Shown: positions 1 through 11,900, counted from the stretch's first letter. The stretch is 64,000 nt of DNA from Sympetrum striolatum (GCA_947579665.1 OX388348.1:1860001-1924000); one strand, 5' to 3'. Program-made: numbers and translations. The notes: generated by a model from the letters alone, not told the origin.

Positions 1-389
1 TCGGAGACTTTTGAACATGAAATTTTGGAGATTCTGCTACAAGATGCTGAGCGATCGATTCGCTTTAGGTATTAAACGTAATAATTATTCTATTTCAATT
101 TGATAAAAACGTTACGTCAATGAAAACGAAGTATGATCTTTGCAGGATTAACATAAATGTCTGTAATTTTTTTCTGTAGACAGGAAGGTCTCCACGGGCC
201 GGATGAGAGGGCCTAGCGGGTTGCATTAGTCCAGAGGTCCCTAGTTTTAGACCCCTGACAATAAAACGATGTACATAATTTTCGACTGGCCAACGCAACT
301 GTTGTTGCGAAAACTAAAGTAAATAGTGGGCGAAGCAAAGAGGAAAACACAAAAAGTTCCCCAAATATTGTTGGCTGTTGTAGTTGGAG
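1..389. other. No gene recognised
   Basis: AT-rich sequence without a credible coding region. The open frames here are short, lack recognisable motifs and overlap on the same strand. It borders the repeat cluster that starts near 390. Confidence 0.5.
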
Positions 390-640
390 CGATCTTGGTT
401 TGTTCCTCCATGCATAGACCTCATAAAACTCAGCAATTTCTCTAATTTGCTGGGAAGTGCCTAAAAAAATTCCAAAAATCACTGCCAAGCATTTTCATGG
501 AGAAAGTCGGGATTTTTGGGCCTTTTAGCATCAAACCCATGATAGGAAGAGTCAAAATCTGAATTTTGATGCCAGTTAGGGTTAATTTCAAGTCAACGAC
601 ACTTGTGAACATGGTAGGAATTTTGATCCCATATATTTAG
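390..640 (-). repeat. Partial T-arm-repeat copy 0 (diverged)
   Basis: This stretch resembles the minus-oriented repeat at about 3850-4040: both contain a GGGAAGTGCCT block, then an AA-rich block, a GGGCC block, a T-arm-like TCAAACCCATGA motif and a final TTTCAAGTCAA block in the same order. It is therefore a diverged partial copy of the family described at 769-4066, in reverse orientation. Similarity was judged by eye. Confidence 0.55.
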
Positions 641-659
641 GTATATCCAGAGAAGTGTA

Positions 660-768
660 TATATCTATTATATATATATATATATATATAGATGCTTCTC
701 CGGATCCATTCATCTATTATATATAGATGCTTCTCCGGATTCATTCATATATATACCTATATAGATAG
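660..768. repeat. TA microsatellite and ATGCTTCTCCGGAT minisatellite
   Basis: A TATATA run is followed by two copies of a roughly 30-bp unit containing ATGCTTCTCCGGAT and CATTCAT. The same unit appears in reverse complement at 4085-4200 and once at 39090-39120, each time next to the GGATACAAATTCACAG end of the T-arm repeat. It therefore seems to be part of that family's terminal region. Confidence 0.7.
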
Positions 769-1886
769 ATAGGATACAAATTCACAGCCTAAACTACAAG
801 CGTCATTGATCTGAAATTTTTATGACATATTGGCCATAACGTGAAACCCCCAGGAAAAAAGAGACTTTGATCCTCAGTGTCATAGGTTCGATTCCAGAGG
901 GCCCCAAAGTCCCGATTTTTCCCGTTTGAATGCATTGCCGTGATTTTCGGGAATTAAAAAAAAATACTTTCCGGATAGGTAGAGAAGTAAAACTCAAGGT
1001 GCCTATATTTATGGTCTTGGACTTTCGAAAACATCAATGACTTTTACAAAAGTTATCCTGGGTTCGATGATAGGAGGATGCAAAGATCTGCCCTTTAAAA
1101 TACATGGGAGCCGTTTTTCATTTTTTTTAGATGCACTTATCGAAATGATAGGATGTTCGTGCTTGGCTGGAAGATGTATGGTACGAATAAGTTTTAGAAA
1201 AAAATTTTCATAAGACCGTACTGTTCCTGGGTTCGAAGCCAGAGCACAATAACGTTTCTCTCATAAGGAATATAAAGGAAAAGTAGGACGTCATTTGAGG
1301 CAGTTGTAAACAATATTTCTGCTTGAATTTGCATACGCGGTTAGAGATGGTGTTTTTCTGTTGTGCTGCATAGAAAGTATTGCCTGAAAGACCCGGGTTC
1401 GATGCCGGGCTGTAAAAATATCCCCCATATATAATACTATGGGGTATCTTTTCATAATTTTTTTATGCATTTATCGATATGTAAGGGAGCTCTTGCTTAG
1501 ATGGAAGATGTATATTAACACTTTGTTTAAGAAAAAAAATAGATAAGACCATGCTGTTCCTGGGTTCGATGCCAGAGCACATTATAATTTCTCAAATATG
1601 GAGTGTATGTGAATAGTAGGACGTCGTTTGAGGTAGTTGCACCTAATAGTTTTGCTTTAATTTTCACACATAGTTTGATATGGTAATCTTCTATTTTGCT
1701 GCATAGTAAGTACACCAGGAAGACCGGGGTTCACTGCCAGGCGATTAAATTGCAGCGAATTCTACGAATATTTTGAATTTTTTTTTTCTTTTGATGTCCG
1801 TCCCGATATGATGCCGATATGAAATTAGTGTTGTCGATCTGCTTGCAGTATGCAAGCTACATTTTACTCGTATTCATATATATATA
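769..1886 (+). repeat. T-arm-repeat copy 1, six phased B-box-like motifs
   Basis: The copy runs from GGATACAAATTCACAG to GCTTGCAGTATGCAAGC plus CATTTTACTCGTAT. Inside are six GGTTCGA-type motifs starting near 885, 1061, 1230, 1396, 1563 and 1728, with spacings of 176, 169, 166, 167 and 165. The first, GGTTCGATTCC, matches the Pol III B-box/T-arm consensus exactly. Several sit in a small hairpin, for example CCCGG and CCGGG around an 8-base GTTCGATG loop near 1393. The segments around 1170-1240 and 1500-1570 are similar, suggesting an older tandem of about 167-bp (or 333-bp) units. No protein-coding role is apparent. I do not recognise the family. Confidence 0.75.
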
Positions 1887-1904
1887 TATATATATATAGA
1901 GAGG
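1878..1904. repeat. TA microsatellite between repeat copies
   Basis: Alternating TA run joining the CTCGTAT end of copy 1 to the GGATACAAA start of copy 2. Confidence 0.85.
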
Positions 1905-2984
1905 ATACAAAGTCACAGGCTAAACCACTAGCGTCAATGGCTTGAAATTTTTAAGACATATTGGCCATAACGTATAACCTCCAGAAAAATTGCGATTTTG
2001 AACCTCAGTGTCATGGGTTCGATTCCAGAGGGCCCCAAAGTCCCGATTTTTTCCGTTTAAATGCATTGCTTTGATTTTCGGGAATTAAAAAAAAATACTT
2101 TCCGGGTAGGTAGAGAATCAAAACTCAAGGAGCCTATATATATGAACATGATCTATCGAAAAAATTAATGAGTTTTACGGAAAATATCCTGGGTTCGATG
2201 CTAGGTCGGGGCAAAAATCGGCCGTTTAAAATGCATTGTGGCGATTTTTAAGATTTTTTTTGGACTTCTTCCCGATTATATGGAAACCCTAAATTCGGCA
2301 TGGGGTTAGATATTATGAATATATTTCATAATCAAATTTTTTTATGTTCGCTGATGGTCCTTGGTTCGATCCCAGAGGGCCATTTGAACGTCTCAATGCA
2401 TTTCTTACGGAGATAACGGAAACAATATTTAGGTACTTCCCGACATGCTATCGACTTCAAACTTTGCATGATACAAGACCAAGTTCTTACAAATCAAACT
2501 GTGCATTGACAGCGTACATGATGTCCTGGGTTCGACACCAGGTGGCTCTGCAATCAGAAGTTGATCCGATATTTAGGAATTTTTTTGAAAATTTTCCCAA
2601 TAATATAGAAACTTGAAATTTGGCATATAGATTGAGATGATTAATAACTTTCAGAAACATTCTTTGAATTTTAGAGATCGTCCTTGGTTCGAGTCCCGAG
2701 AGCCATTTACATTCGTGAACATTAGAGTGTCTTTTGAGGCAGTTGTAGCCAATATTTCTGCTTGAATTTTCACACATAGTTAGACATGGAGAACTTCTAT
2801 TGTAGTTCATAGTAAGTTCACCAGGAAGGCCCGGGTTCGATGCCAGACGATAAAATTGCAGCGAATTTGAAGAATATTTTCAATCCTATTCTTTTTCTTT
2901 GGAGGGCCGTGCCGATATAATGCCGATTTTAAATTATTTTTTTCGATCTGCTTGCAGTATGCAAGCTACATTTTACTCGTATAT
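1905..2984 (+). repeat. T-arm-repeat copy 2 (left arm of palindrome)
   Basis: Same family as 769-1886, with the same start and end blocks. GGTTCGA-type motifs start near 2016, 2192, 2363, 2529, 2686 and 2834 (spacings 176, 171, 166, 157 and 148). The motif near 2525 forms a 5-bp hairpin, CCTGG with CCAGG around GTTCGACA. A 90-residue open frame at 2344-2616 has a recognisable partner in the inverted copy (3352-3624 minus), but it contains no known domain and its openness is best explained by common descent of the repeat. Confidence 0.78.
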
Positions 2985-3024
2985 ATATACGAGTAAAATG
3001 TAGCTTGCATACTGCAAGCAGATC
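2945..3024. repeat. Perfect palindrome centre, 40-bp arms, no spacer
   Basis: The sequence from 2945 to 2984 is exactly mirrored by 2985 to 3024; the centre is ATATAT inside CTCGTATATATATACGAG. It is the junction of head-to-head copies 2 and 3. Beyond this core the arms stay similar but imperfect for about 1 kb. Confidence 0.92.
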
Positions 3025-4066
3025 GGCAATACTAATTTCACATCGGCATAATATCGGGACGGTCCTCATAAGAAAAAAAAAGGATTGTAATTTTTCTTAA
3101 AATTCGCTGAAATTTCATCGTCTGGCATCGAACCCGTGTCTTACTGGTGAACCTACTATGAAGCACAATAGAAGATCACCGTCTCTAACTATGTGTGAAA
3201 ATTGAAGCAGAAATATTGGCTACAACTGCCTCAATAGACGTTCTAATTTTCACGAATGTAAATGGCTGTCTGGATTCGAACCAAGGACGATCTTGAAAAT
3301 GTAAAAGATGTTTCGGAATGTTATTTATGATTTCTACCCATATGCCGAATTTCAAATTTCTATATTATTGGGAAAGGTTTCAAAATAATTCCTAAAAATC
3401 GGATCAACTTCTGATTGTAGAGACACCTGGTGTCGAACCCAGGACATATTGTAAGCTGTGAATTCACAGTTTGATTTGTAAAGAATTGTTCTTGTATCTT
3501 GCAAAGTTTGAAGTCGATAGCATGCCGGGAAGTACCTTAATTTTGTTTCCGTTATCTCCGTAAGAAATGCATTGAGAAGTGCAAATGGCTCTCTGGGATC
3601 GAACCAAGGACCATCAGCGAACATGTAAAATTTGATTATGATATAATTTCATGATATCTATCCACGTGCCGAATTTCAAGTTTCCATGCCATCGGAAAAG
3701 GATCCAAAAAAAATCTTCAAAATCGCCGCAATGCATTTTAAACGGCCGATTTTTGCCCCAACGTAGCATCGAACCATGGACCATATTCGGCGATGTCTTT
3801 TTTATTTTCGTTGGATATGCACGGCTTCTAGCGATCCCTCGAATTTCAACTCTCTCCTTTTCCGGGAAGTGCCTCAAAAAAATTTTCGAAAATCCCTGCC
3901 ATGTAATCTTATGGGGAAAATCGCGACTTTGGGGCCTTCTGGAATCGAACCCATGACACTGAGGTTCAAAGTCGGCTTTTTCCTGGAGGTTACACGTCAT
4001 GGCCATAACGTCGTAAAAATTTCAAGTCAATGACGCTTTTGGTTTAGCCTGTGAATTTGTATCCTA
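2985..4066 (-). repeat. T-arm-repeat copy 3 (right arm of palindrome)
   Basis: Reverse-oriented copy of the family. Reverse-complement T-arm motifs (TCGAACC type) lie near 3127, 3276, 3433, 3599, 3769 and 3943, again spaced about 150-174 bp. The copy ends in TTTAGCCTGTGAATTTGTATCC, the mirror of the start block of copies 1 and 2. The translated 90-residue frame at 3352-3624 matches that of 2344-2616 at most positions, so the arms are related but clearly diverged. This argues against a recent foldback assembly artefact. Confidence 0.78.
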
Positions 4067-4204
4067 TCTGGGTATCTGGGTATATATATGAATGAATCCG
4101 GAGAAGCATCTATATATAATAGATATATATGGATACATGAATGAATCCGGAGAAGCATCTATATATAATAGATATCCGGAGAAGCGTCTATATATAATAG
4201 ATAA
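4067..4204. repeat. Terminal minisatellite, three units
   Basis: Repeats of the ATCCGGAGAAGCATCTATA unit, the reverse complement of the unit at 685-760, here in two full copies and one shortened copy. It closes the repeat cluster on the right. Confidence 0.75.
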
Positions 4205-4681
4205 TCCTATATATATTAAGACAGAATCGTGTCTGTCCGTCTGTCCTCAAAAAAGGGATGTAACACTTTTAGCAAAATCTGAGTCTAAATTCAATCTCCT
4301 GCAACGATTTTTAGTGCGCTGGAGGCGGACGGCCTGCACGTGCAAAAATTTAAATTTTTTGGTTGAGTTTAGAGGTGCAAAACGGGCGAAAAACTGAAAA
4401 CAATCGGGAAAATGAGGGCAGTGGGAGACGTTTTCTTTTGGGATGACGAACGCCGCTTACCTATCGCTTGCGCGTCATTTAACATAGTTAAGTATTTATC
4501 AGTTGATCTCACTGCTGAGGGTGAGGTCCCGACTTAGCGGTCTCTGACATTATCTACTTTTTTGGAATCTTTGACGAAGGACTCGAATACCTTTCGATGC
4601 TGCCCCATCAAACGTAAGGGAACTAACCTGCCTGCGGAGTAGGGCAGTAAAGGCCCAGAAAAGGCAGTAGGCAACAGCTAG
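4205..4681 (+). mobile_element. Short non-autonomous Helitron-like element (candidate)
   Basis: The block starts TCCTATATATATTAAGACAG and continues into a GTCTGTCCGTCTGTCC stretch, a layout typical of Helitron 5' ends. It finishes in CTAG followed by T, after a GC-richer subterminal region containing CTGCC and GGCAG as a possible weak stem. The flanking bases are A before and T after, as expected for Helitron insertion. There is no coding capacity for a Rep/helicase. The 3' hairpin is not convincing, so the call rests on the termini only. Confidence 0.5.
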
Positions 4682-5780
4682 TAGATATATATTATTACAA
4701 AAGGGTCATAAACTTTAAGATGTTGTTCCTTATGTTACTTAATTCATCTAAAAATAAATTATTTGAGTTAACACTGCCTTAAGAGCAAGTGAACAGCATC
4801 AGCTGAATTAGAAATTCAAGGACAAGAGAGAGTATATTTATGAATTTAGTTGACATGTAAGGGTTGGAAAATATATTTGGTAAATCAGTCCATTTTTATT
4901 GTGAGAGGGTGCCTTGGATAGGTTGAAAAATGAAATCAGTGATTGGTCAATATCCATAATTCTTTGACATTTAATATTGGTATGCATGCCGTCCTATCGA
5001 AATCCACCCAGATTCAATCAATTTCTGTGAAAACAGCTAATTAAATTGGACTATTATCTACTTATGCAGTTTTTCACTTGGTCTGTATGTTAGACTGTGG
5101 ACTGTGTAACAAATCTAATGGCATTAATTCAAAATCTTTGGATCTTTATTTAGAGCCCTGTAAAATGGTCCCTTATTCAAAATAATATTGACTTTGATTG
5201 TGCTTTGATTGCAATGTAAAATTTATTGAAACCTTTTGTGTATGAATGGGAATTATCCAAAGAAATACTTCCTCAAAATTTTGTTATGTTTTTGAATGGA
5301 TTATATTTAGAAGATTATGTTGATAAGGTTAGAGTTTTCATGTTCATCATGTTTTTCCTCTTCAAGATCTCAAGCAATAGTTAGAGCAATCATCTTTCTT
5401 CGCTATTTTCTAATCAATCTAATTCTCAAACATTGTGTATCAACTTTATATCTTTGATTTTTATCCTTGCTCTTTAGTAGTTTAAACCAATATATGCCCA
5501 CTTTTGTTCTCTATTTTGTCTTACTGAATATTTCTGTCCTATATTTTCCTCTTACGCTCTCCGCACAATCTTTGCTTCCTGCATTCATTTTACTCGGATG
5601 TCTCTGAAATACATGGGCTCTAATAATGTTCAAATTCAAACTATTCAGCATAATTAGGAATATACATTCATTTTATATCATTCTATTAATCAGCTGTAAG
5701 ATTTCCTCTTGAGAACTGTCCCAAGGATAAAAAGAAGTTCCTTGTACATGTGTAACGTTTGTTTTCTTTATTTTCTGTAG
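4682..5780. other. Non-coding AT-rich sequence upstream of TUFM-like exon
   Basis: No gene or repeat recognised. It ends in a pyrimidine-rich tract and TGTAG that serve as the splice acceptor for the exon at 5781. Confidence 0.5.
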
Positions 5781-5886
5781 GATCTGAAGCAATAATGAAG
5801 CTGCTGGAGGCCATTGACACTCACACCAGTTCGGGATCTTGACAAGCCGTTTCTACTGCCCGTAGAAAATGTTTATTCCATTCCAG
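5781..5886 (+). pseudogene. TUFM-like exon, start of EF-Tu domain II (frameshifted)
   Basis: The plus strand encodes a stretch matching mitochondrial elongation factor Tu, which delivers aminoacyl-tRNA to the mitochondrial ribosome. Visible residues include SEAIMKLLEAIDTH and then, in a second frame, PVRDLDKPFLLPVENVYSIP, the linker and first strands of domain II. The flanks fit an exon: acceptor TTTCTGTAG before it and donor CCAG/GTGATG after it, giving a phase-1 intron. The exon is 106 bp, not the multiple expected from its phases, and the frame changes near 5825, with about two residues missing relative to the family. This is a disabling lesion or a sequence error. The GTPase domain is not in the window. 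Confidence 0.72.
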
Positions 5887-6540
5887 GTGATGCTCATTAT
5901 TAACGTTGATAAAATACTATTCCCTCACGTTTATTATCGAAATGTTGCATTCCATTATGACGAGAATTTACTGAACCCATTTCTAACCCAACTAAAGTAC
6001 AGTCTTTATTGATTCATTGTAGTAAAGTAGATTGAAAAAATTCAAGTTAACAAATTACTCGGGATAGGATGGTGGCAAACTTTTGGCACTCGTGTCCAAT
6101 GTTGCTCTTGAGTTTAATTTTTGCTTTCTATTGACTTAGGTTGGCTTGCTGCTCAGTGCTCTTTTCTTATAAAAAGTTATTTTTAAAGCAATGTGTGTTA
6201 TTTATGTATTAATACAGGTATTGTAATTTCTCATGCTATGACTCGACATCTCATTGGAGTACAAGTCATTTCATAAAATATGTCAGTCTTGTGTTAAAAG
6301 TTCATCGCTGTTATAGTAGCAATTAGGAGTGACACATCTACTTTTAGCAATTTTTGCAGTAAGGGAAAACATTTTGTTTTGAATAATTTATTTCAACTTT
6401 GAATGAAATCTGTCGTTGAGCATTGTATAAACCAGCTTACATTTTGGCATTACTGCGTATGGGAAATTCTTTCAGGATTTTAATTTCTTTTTCCAATTTT
6501 TGAATACTTAAGCGCATCAATCGCATATTTTACATTTTAG
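5887..6540 (+). other. Intron between TUFM-like exons
   Basis: GT...AG interval in phase 1. The codon split across it restores the Pro-Gly-Arg-Gly of the family. No embedded gene seen. Confidence 0.65.
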
Positions 6541-6645
6541 GAAGGGGCACTGTTGTAACAGGAAGATTAGAAAGAGGTACTTTGAAGAAGGGAGCAGATT
6601 GTGAATTCATTGGTTATAACAAGACCCTCAAAAGCACAGTTACAG
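6541..6645 (+). pseudogene. TUFM-like exon, EF-Tu domain II (intact frame)
   Basis: A 105-bp exon between acceptor CATTTTAG and donor ACAG/GTGAAG. It encodes RGTVVTGRLERGTLKKGADC and then EFIGYNKTLKSTVTG, the highly conserved beta-barrel core of EF-Tu domain II. This exon alone is undamaged. Phases agree with the exons on both sides (phase 1 in, phase 1 out). It is grouped with two damaged exons, so the locus as a whole is called a pseudogene, although sequence errors could make a real gene look like this. Confidence 0.78.
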
Positions 6646-9600
6646 GTGAAGTATGAACTTATTTTCCATTTGTATTATGACTTTATTTTGGTTTCCCATT
6701 CTTATGTACACCTTTTACAAATGCTTAGTGTTTGCATTATAATATATACACAGTTGATTAATAATAATAATACCATAATGTATGTAGTAAAGTATTGGCT
6801 TAATTTTATGGTATTTTTGAGGAATAACGATGGATTTAGTTTAAAATAAAGGATGCAATGTAGGCATGTTGGATTTCAGAAAACTAATGCACATTTTTTT
6901 GTGGTCAGCATTTTTTATGTTTTATAATAGTACAGCTAGCAGCATAAAAAAGTTACCACCTTCGATGCAACCAGCATAACTCGAGAAGGGCGAGTCTTCC
7001 AGATTCTCTGTTTTGAGCGCGCTTTTCGTCTTCCTCTTTATGCCTGGCACGTTTTGAAGGCTTTTGTGACGATATATATTTTATAAATAATTGCTGAAAG
7101 TCATTGCTTTTGCTGCGGTAGAAGCAGTATTGTATTATGAAAGTATAAAATTCGTATTTCGTTAAATCGGCTTGAATCTCAAGCGTAATTCGCTCTTTTT
7201 CATAAAATATTGGACATGAATTACTTTGGCTGCTCATATCTCCTCCTAACATAAAATATTCCATCAATGCAGATTTAGAATGAAATTGGTTATTTCAGTT
7301 AATGCTCCACATGCACGCAGGATGAACGTTTTCGTAAAGATTATGATACGATAATTAAGAGAATATGAACTACTGTAAATTAGGTCAACGGAAGAAGGGG
7401 AAATTAAAAAAATGTAATAAGAATAAAAATGGGGTAATAATGAAACAATACCTGCTATTAAAAATAATGATATGTGATAGTGGAATTCAAATAGGAAATA
7501 AGTTGCTAGTTTTCATTGAAAACGAATTTGTGAAAGTCGCCACGTTGTTTGGACGCCATTTACATTTGCAGGGAATTTTGATTTAAATAATTTAAATAGT
7601 AGCACACTTTATACTTTATGTGAGATGATATCAGTATAGGCCATCTGTCCTCGCTATAATCTCGCAATAATCTTTTCGCCATCGGGCTGCGAAAATCATT
7701 ATCGTTGAGAATAGGGTCATGTTGTCGCGTATTTCGTCATGTAAATCACAGCTAAGGAATATATCAAATAATTATTGTCTATACAGAGTTATATTCTTGA
7801 AGGATACTCAGCCGAGGGCTCCGGTCGTTTAGGACTTACTACTATCGAACCTGTAGTCTTTTAACAAACCGCTTTATATTGTATGTGCGAACATTTCTTT
7901 TGAATAATTAAATCAGAAGGACTAGTCGCGCAGAGTCGAGTCAAGCACCAAAAGAATTGAATAATATACTTCTAATTATTTAATTCCTTTCATTTACACC
8001 TTCTCCGTAATAAATGTTTAAATGCTAAAACGATTAATAATTTCAACATTGGAAAAAGGTATGAGCCAACAATTTTAGACATAACAACTCCATTTTTTAA
8101 ATATACACGTAATGCACTCATGCATGAATAATAAATTTAAATCTGCTACTACGGATTTCAGCGGTCAGTCCCCTTTGGTGCTATTTCTGCTCTCCTTGTT
8201 TTCGTCTACATAACGGTATATGAGTGCCATTCATACCGGCCTTCTCGACGAAACAAAGGTAGCTTCTCCGTGGGGGTGAGAGAGGAAAGAAAAAGGGTCT
8301 TCCATGTAGTGGTGACAGGATACGTTTTCAGTCCGACTAAACTTCGACGCATCTTTTAGGGTATTTGTGTGAGATAGAAAATTGCTTGAAAATGCCATTC
8401 TTAGATGTGGACGGAAATATAATGAAAAGTTCGTCAATGAAGGAATATGAATGGTGTTACAGTTAATTACTTATATATTTTTTACATAAAGCATGGAGAC
8501 GATGATAGGAAAATAAACAATGGGGATATGGAAAATTTTATGCTTACTAAGAAGAGAATGCTGATTCTCTTCAACACTAAGGCAATACATCTAAAAATGT
8601 AAAGATAATTTGGTAAACAGGCTCAGAAGTGATGTGCACAGATCCTGGGATGTAGGCTGTTTATAAGATTGAGAAAATGGTTCAATTACATGATTGAGAA
8701 AACGATGTAAGCCATTTTAAGAGAAAATAATGCAGGTTAGAAGGTGACCGGAAAAATATTTTTTCAATGGTTCAGCCAGAGAGAATGTAAATGAGATCAA
8801 CCATTCGAAAAAGTTCCGATTTTTGTGGCAGTGTTCAAGTTTCATTTTCCTTACCTACTGCATTTGGTGTTATGTGAACTTACTTCTAAATCGTTCATTT
8901 ACATCCAAAATTCATAAACCATTAACAATAGACCTATCATAGTCGAAATTATTTATTATCACTGTAAATTTATTTTGCTTCGAAAATTAGTAGGATATAA
9001 TCACGTAGGCATATAAAAATATGCATACAATTTGCATACATTCATGCATATAATTAGAGCTTCCGCCAGTTAATCATAAATGCCGAGGAATTCACACATT
9101 TAAATTTCTGCACCTTCAAGATATCGTAAATGTCTTCCTTATCTTTAAACCAAAAAGTTTTAAGGAAGAATAGGCGAGGCCCATGAAACCAGCATTGATA
9201 TTCAGCAGTAATAGATTCTCCTGACAATAAGAAATATTTCCCCAGAAGGGAAGCTTTACCCATCTTATTTAAGAGTAATTATGGGTAATAAGTATGAGAT
9301 GTCAGTATTTCTAGTGCTGTATCTGATAATGGCTGATGGACTTAACTGGCCTCTCATTAAAAAAAGGAAAGGGAAAATACGAAGCCTAAATTCTAATTAT
9401 TAAACGGCTGTTACCGATGTAAGGGCAACTCGAATTGATTACGCCTGATTTAGTAGTTTTACTAAATGTAATTTCCGTAAAAATATAGTCATTGCTCAAC
9501 GACTATAAGAAATGGCGGAAATAACTAAGGACAAAGATTCAAAATTTCTTATATAACGCTATTTCACAAAGTAACGGCTTCTTCAATCAATTTGACTATA

Positions 9601-11672
9601 AGGAAATTATTCAGAGAACTTGAACCAAAGAAAGCTGCATCAATTGCGAAGGAAATTGATTACAATCATCGGGAAGGGGTAATCTGAAGATTATTGATAT
9701 TCTGGGCAGGCAGACGTTTAGAACTAGTTCCCCTTAATGGATAAAAGAAAGTTTAACTAAATATTGTGACCGGGTGTAATCGTTAAAATTCCGTAAGCTA
9801 CGCGTATAATTTTATCATTGAGAATCTTCAAGGGATCTGAGAAGAGCACACAAACACTGGGAACGGTCTCCCAGACTGCCCATGTCTCGGACCGTCTCTG
9901 CTTTCAGCAGTAGAATTAAACATATATTAACCATAGAAAGATCACTCCCGTAGAAACTTAAGCTTCGTAAAATGCCAATTCCAATATTACGTTCTCAATA
10001 TTTACATTCAACTTTTCAGGCCTTTTTCGCTATTTCTTCTAACCAATGTTTTTCATAAACCTTTGGGACATCCTTACAAATCAATCAACAACAAAACGGG
10101 AAGATTTAAGAGATAGCTATTTGCGTAAACTAGCGTTCCTTTGGTTCTTTTTTATTACTATCATTGGATGTATAGGGTTTTCAATTCTTTTATTCCATTA
10201 AAAGATAGACACAGTTATTAGTTTCGTAGATTTTAAGAACCTTTAAAATTAATATAAAAAACACCAAAAGCAAGTGAATATATTTTTTCTCTCAGTGTTG
10301 ATGATAGCCAAAACGTTAAACTCATCTTGATTCACTTATAAAATTTGCTAGTATATCTCACCTGGTTTATAAAATAAAAAATAAGGATGTCATTTAAATA
10401 CGTATTTAAACTCAATTATAATCGTCATTACTGTAACACACACGCAATAACTTGCCCATTCTGTGTCGAGTACTAAAAACTCATACCTCTAGCCAAGTCT
10501 TAGGTTTGGTTAGACCTCGATTAACCCATTGTCATGCAAAAGTAACAGATCTACGGATAGCGGTCTTATCATTTTCCATAACTGATAATTAAAAGATGGT
10601 TTTCTTAAAATACTGAGAACTTTGAAATAAACAAATTGTAATACTCTTCGGAGGTGATTCGTTGATCAATAAATAGCTAAAAATACGAGAGGAGTAACTT
10701 TTGAGAAATAAAATTTCGAGAATTTTACCAAAAGGACGTCTACCGCTGGCCATTTACTACAGTATTTACTGGAAGCCATTACTTTGAAACGATAAGGAAT
10801 CCATGGATCCAATTTTTAGGACAGTGGTTTCATCAAGCTATTTATTATTATTTTCATTTAATCCACATCAGATAAACAGTGAGATCTCGTAAGTTTTAGG
10901 CCGAAGAACATACAATATTTCTAATCTGTTGCTCTGCAGTCCCACTTTATGAGAGATTTATTTCTTCGAGTCATTCTTCTAATTGCGAGCTAAAAATTAA
11001 ACATATATCAGAGAAGGCTAGCGAACACATTATTTTAGATAACATCAAAATGAATCAAGCAAATTGCAACCCAAATACTCTTCTCCCAACGAGAAAGTTT
11101 TTCCTTTCCATTCCCCTTTGGCAACGAAAGGATTATCTTGCCCTTCTCCCCCACCTATTCCGTTTTGTCCTGTTTAACAGTTTTCCCGGTATTCTACCCT
11201 TTCAAGGGCAGGTAACATTTTTGTTCCCTTCTTTTCTCCAGGCACATGCCATATGGAGGATCGCGTATTTATGTAAATGTTGAAGATAGTGATAGTAAGC
11301 GTCGAAGCTAATTGTGTGAATTTTTCAACAGTGTCGTTATCAGGATAATTTAATTTTACAAATTAATGGATTATACAATCTATAGTAGTCACGAGAGTAA
11401 GGGGAAATGGTAATCTAGAAAAGAATATTCGTTATTTAAATCAATCGAATGAGCTTTAACTTTGAGGAACTCCATAGGTAACTAAACACAAAGAAATAAA
11501 TAATTTTGTCAAAGTTATACGACTTTCTGTGTGGAAGTTTTGGCACTTTTATTTCCTTTTGTTTATTCCTTACTTATTTCTCTTGATAATAGAACGATTT
11601 TCAATTGGGAAAGTTAAACGAAAGGTGTCTAAAAGCAATCAAATTACAGTGATCTACCGAATCATGCACATA
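6646..11672 (+). other. Large TUFM-locus intron, first part; no gene recognised
   Basis: This is most of the 6.5-kb gap between the second and third TUFM-like exons. The open frames in it are short and without motifs. I see no transposon ends or other clear feature in about 5 kb. Confidence 0.45.
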
Positions 11673-11770
11673 TCTTATATATTAAAATTCAGCCTGCGTA
11701 TGTTTGTGCCCGCAAAACTCGAAAACCACTCGGTCAATTGACTTGAATTTTTTACAGAACATTGCATTCA
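11673..11770 (+). mobile_element. Helitron 5'-terminus-like sequence (fragment)
   Basis: The sequence begins TCTTATATATTAAAATTC after an A and runs into CCCGCAAAACTCGAAAACC and CGGTCAATTGACTTGAA, the arrangement common to 5' ends of insect-type Helitrons. It is followed by a TA run at 11777. No matching CTAG-type 3' end was found nearby, so this is a fragment or an unbounded element. Confidence 0.42.
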
Positions 11771-11776
11771 AATATA

Positions 11777-11900
11777 TATATATATATATATACGAAAGTG
11801 TTTATATTGTAAAAAATGGTGACACTTCGTCCTTGCTTCGATCCCAGACGAGTCAAAGCATTTCCGTGAGAAATGCACGTAAAGTTCATTTTTGTCTCTG
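11777..11900 (+). repeat. TA microsatellite plus one T-arm-type repeat monomer
   Basis: An alternating TA run is followed by CCTTGCTTCGATCCCAGACG, a variant of the T-arm-like motif of the 769-4066 family, and a GCATTTCCGTGAGAAATGCA block. It looks like a single diverged monomer. Confidence 0.45.

Noticed and set aside
2344..2616. Protein-coding gene shared by both palindrome arms (90 codons)
   Set aside because: Similarity of the two frames follows from the inverted duplication; the sequence spans T-arm motifs found in non-coding contexts and has no domain.
885..2850. tRNA genes at the GGTTCGA motifs
   Set aside because: Only the T-arm/B-box part is present; no acceptor stem, D-arm or anticodon arm folds around it.
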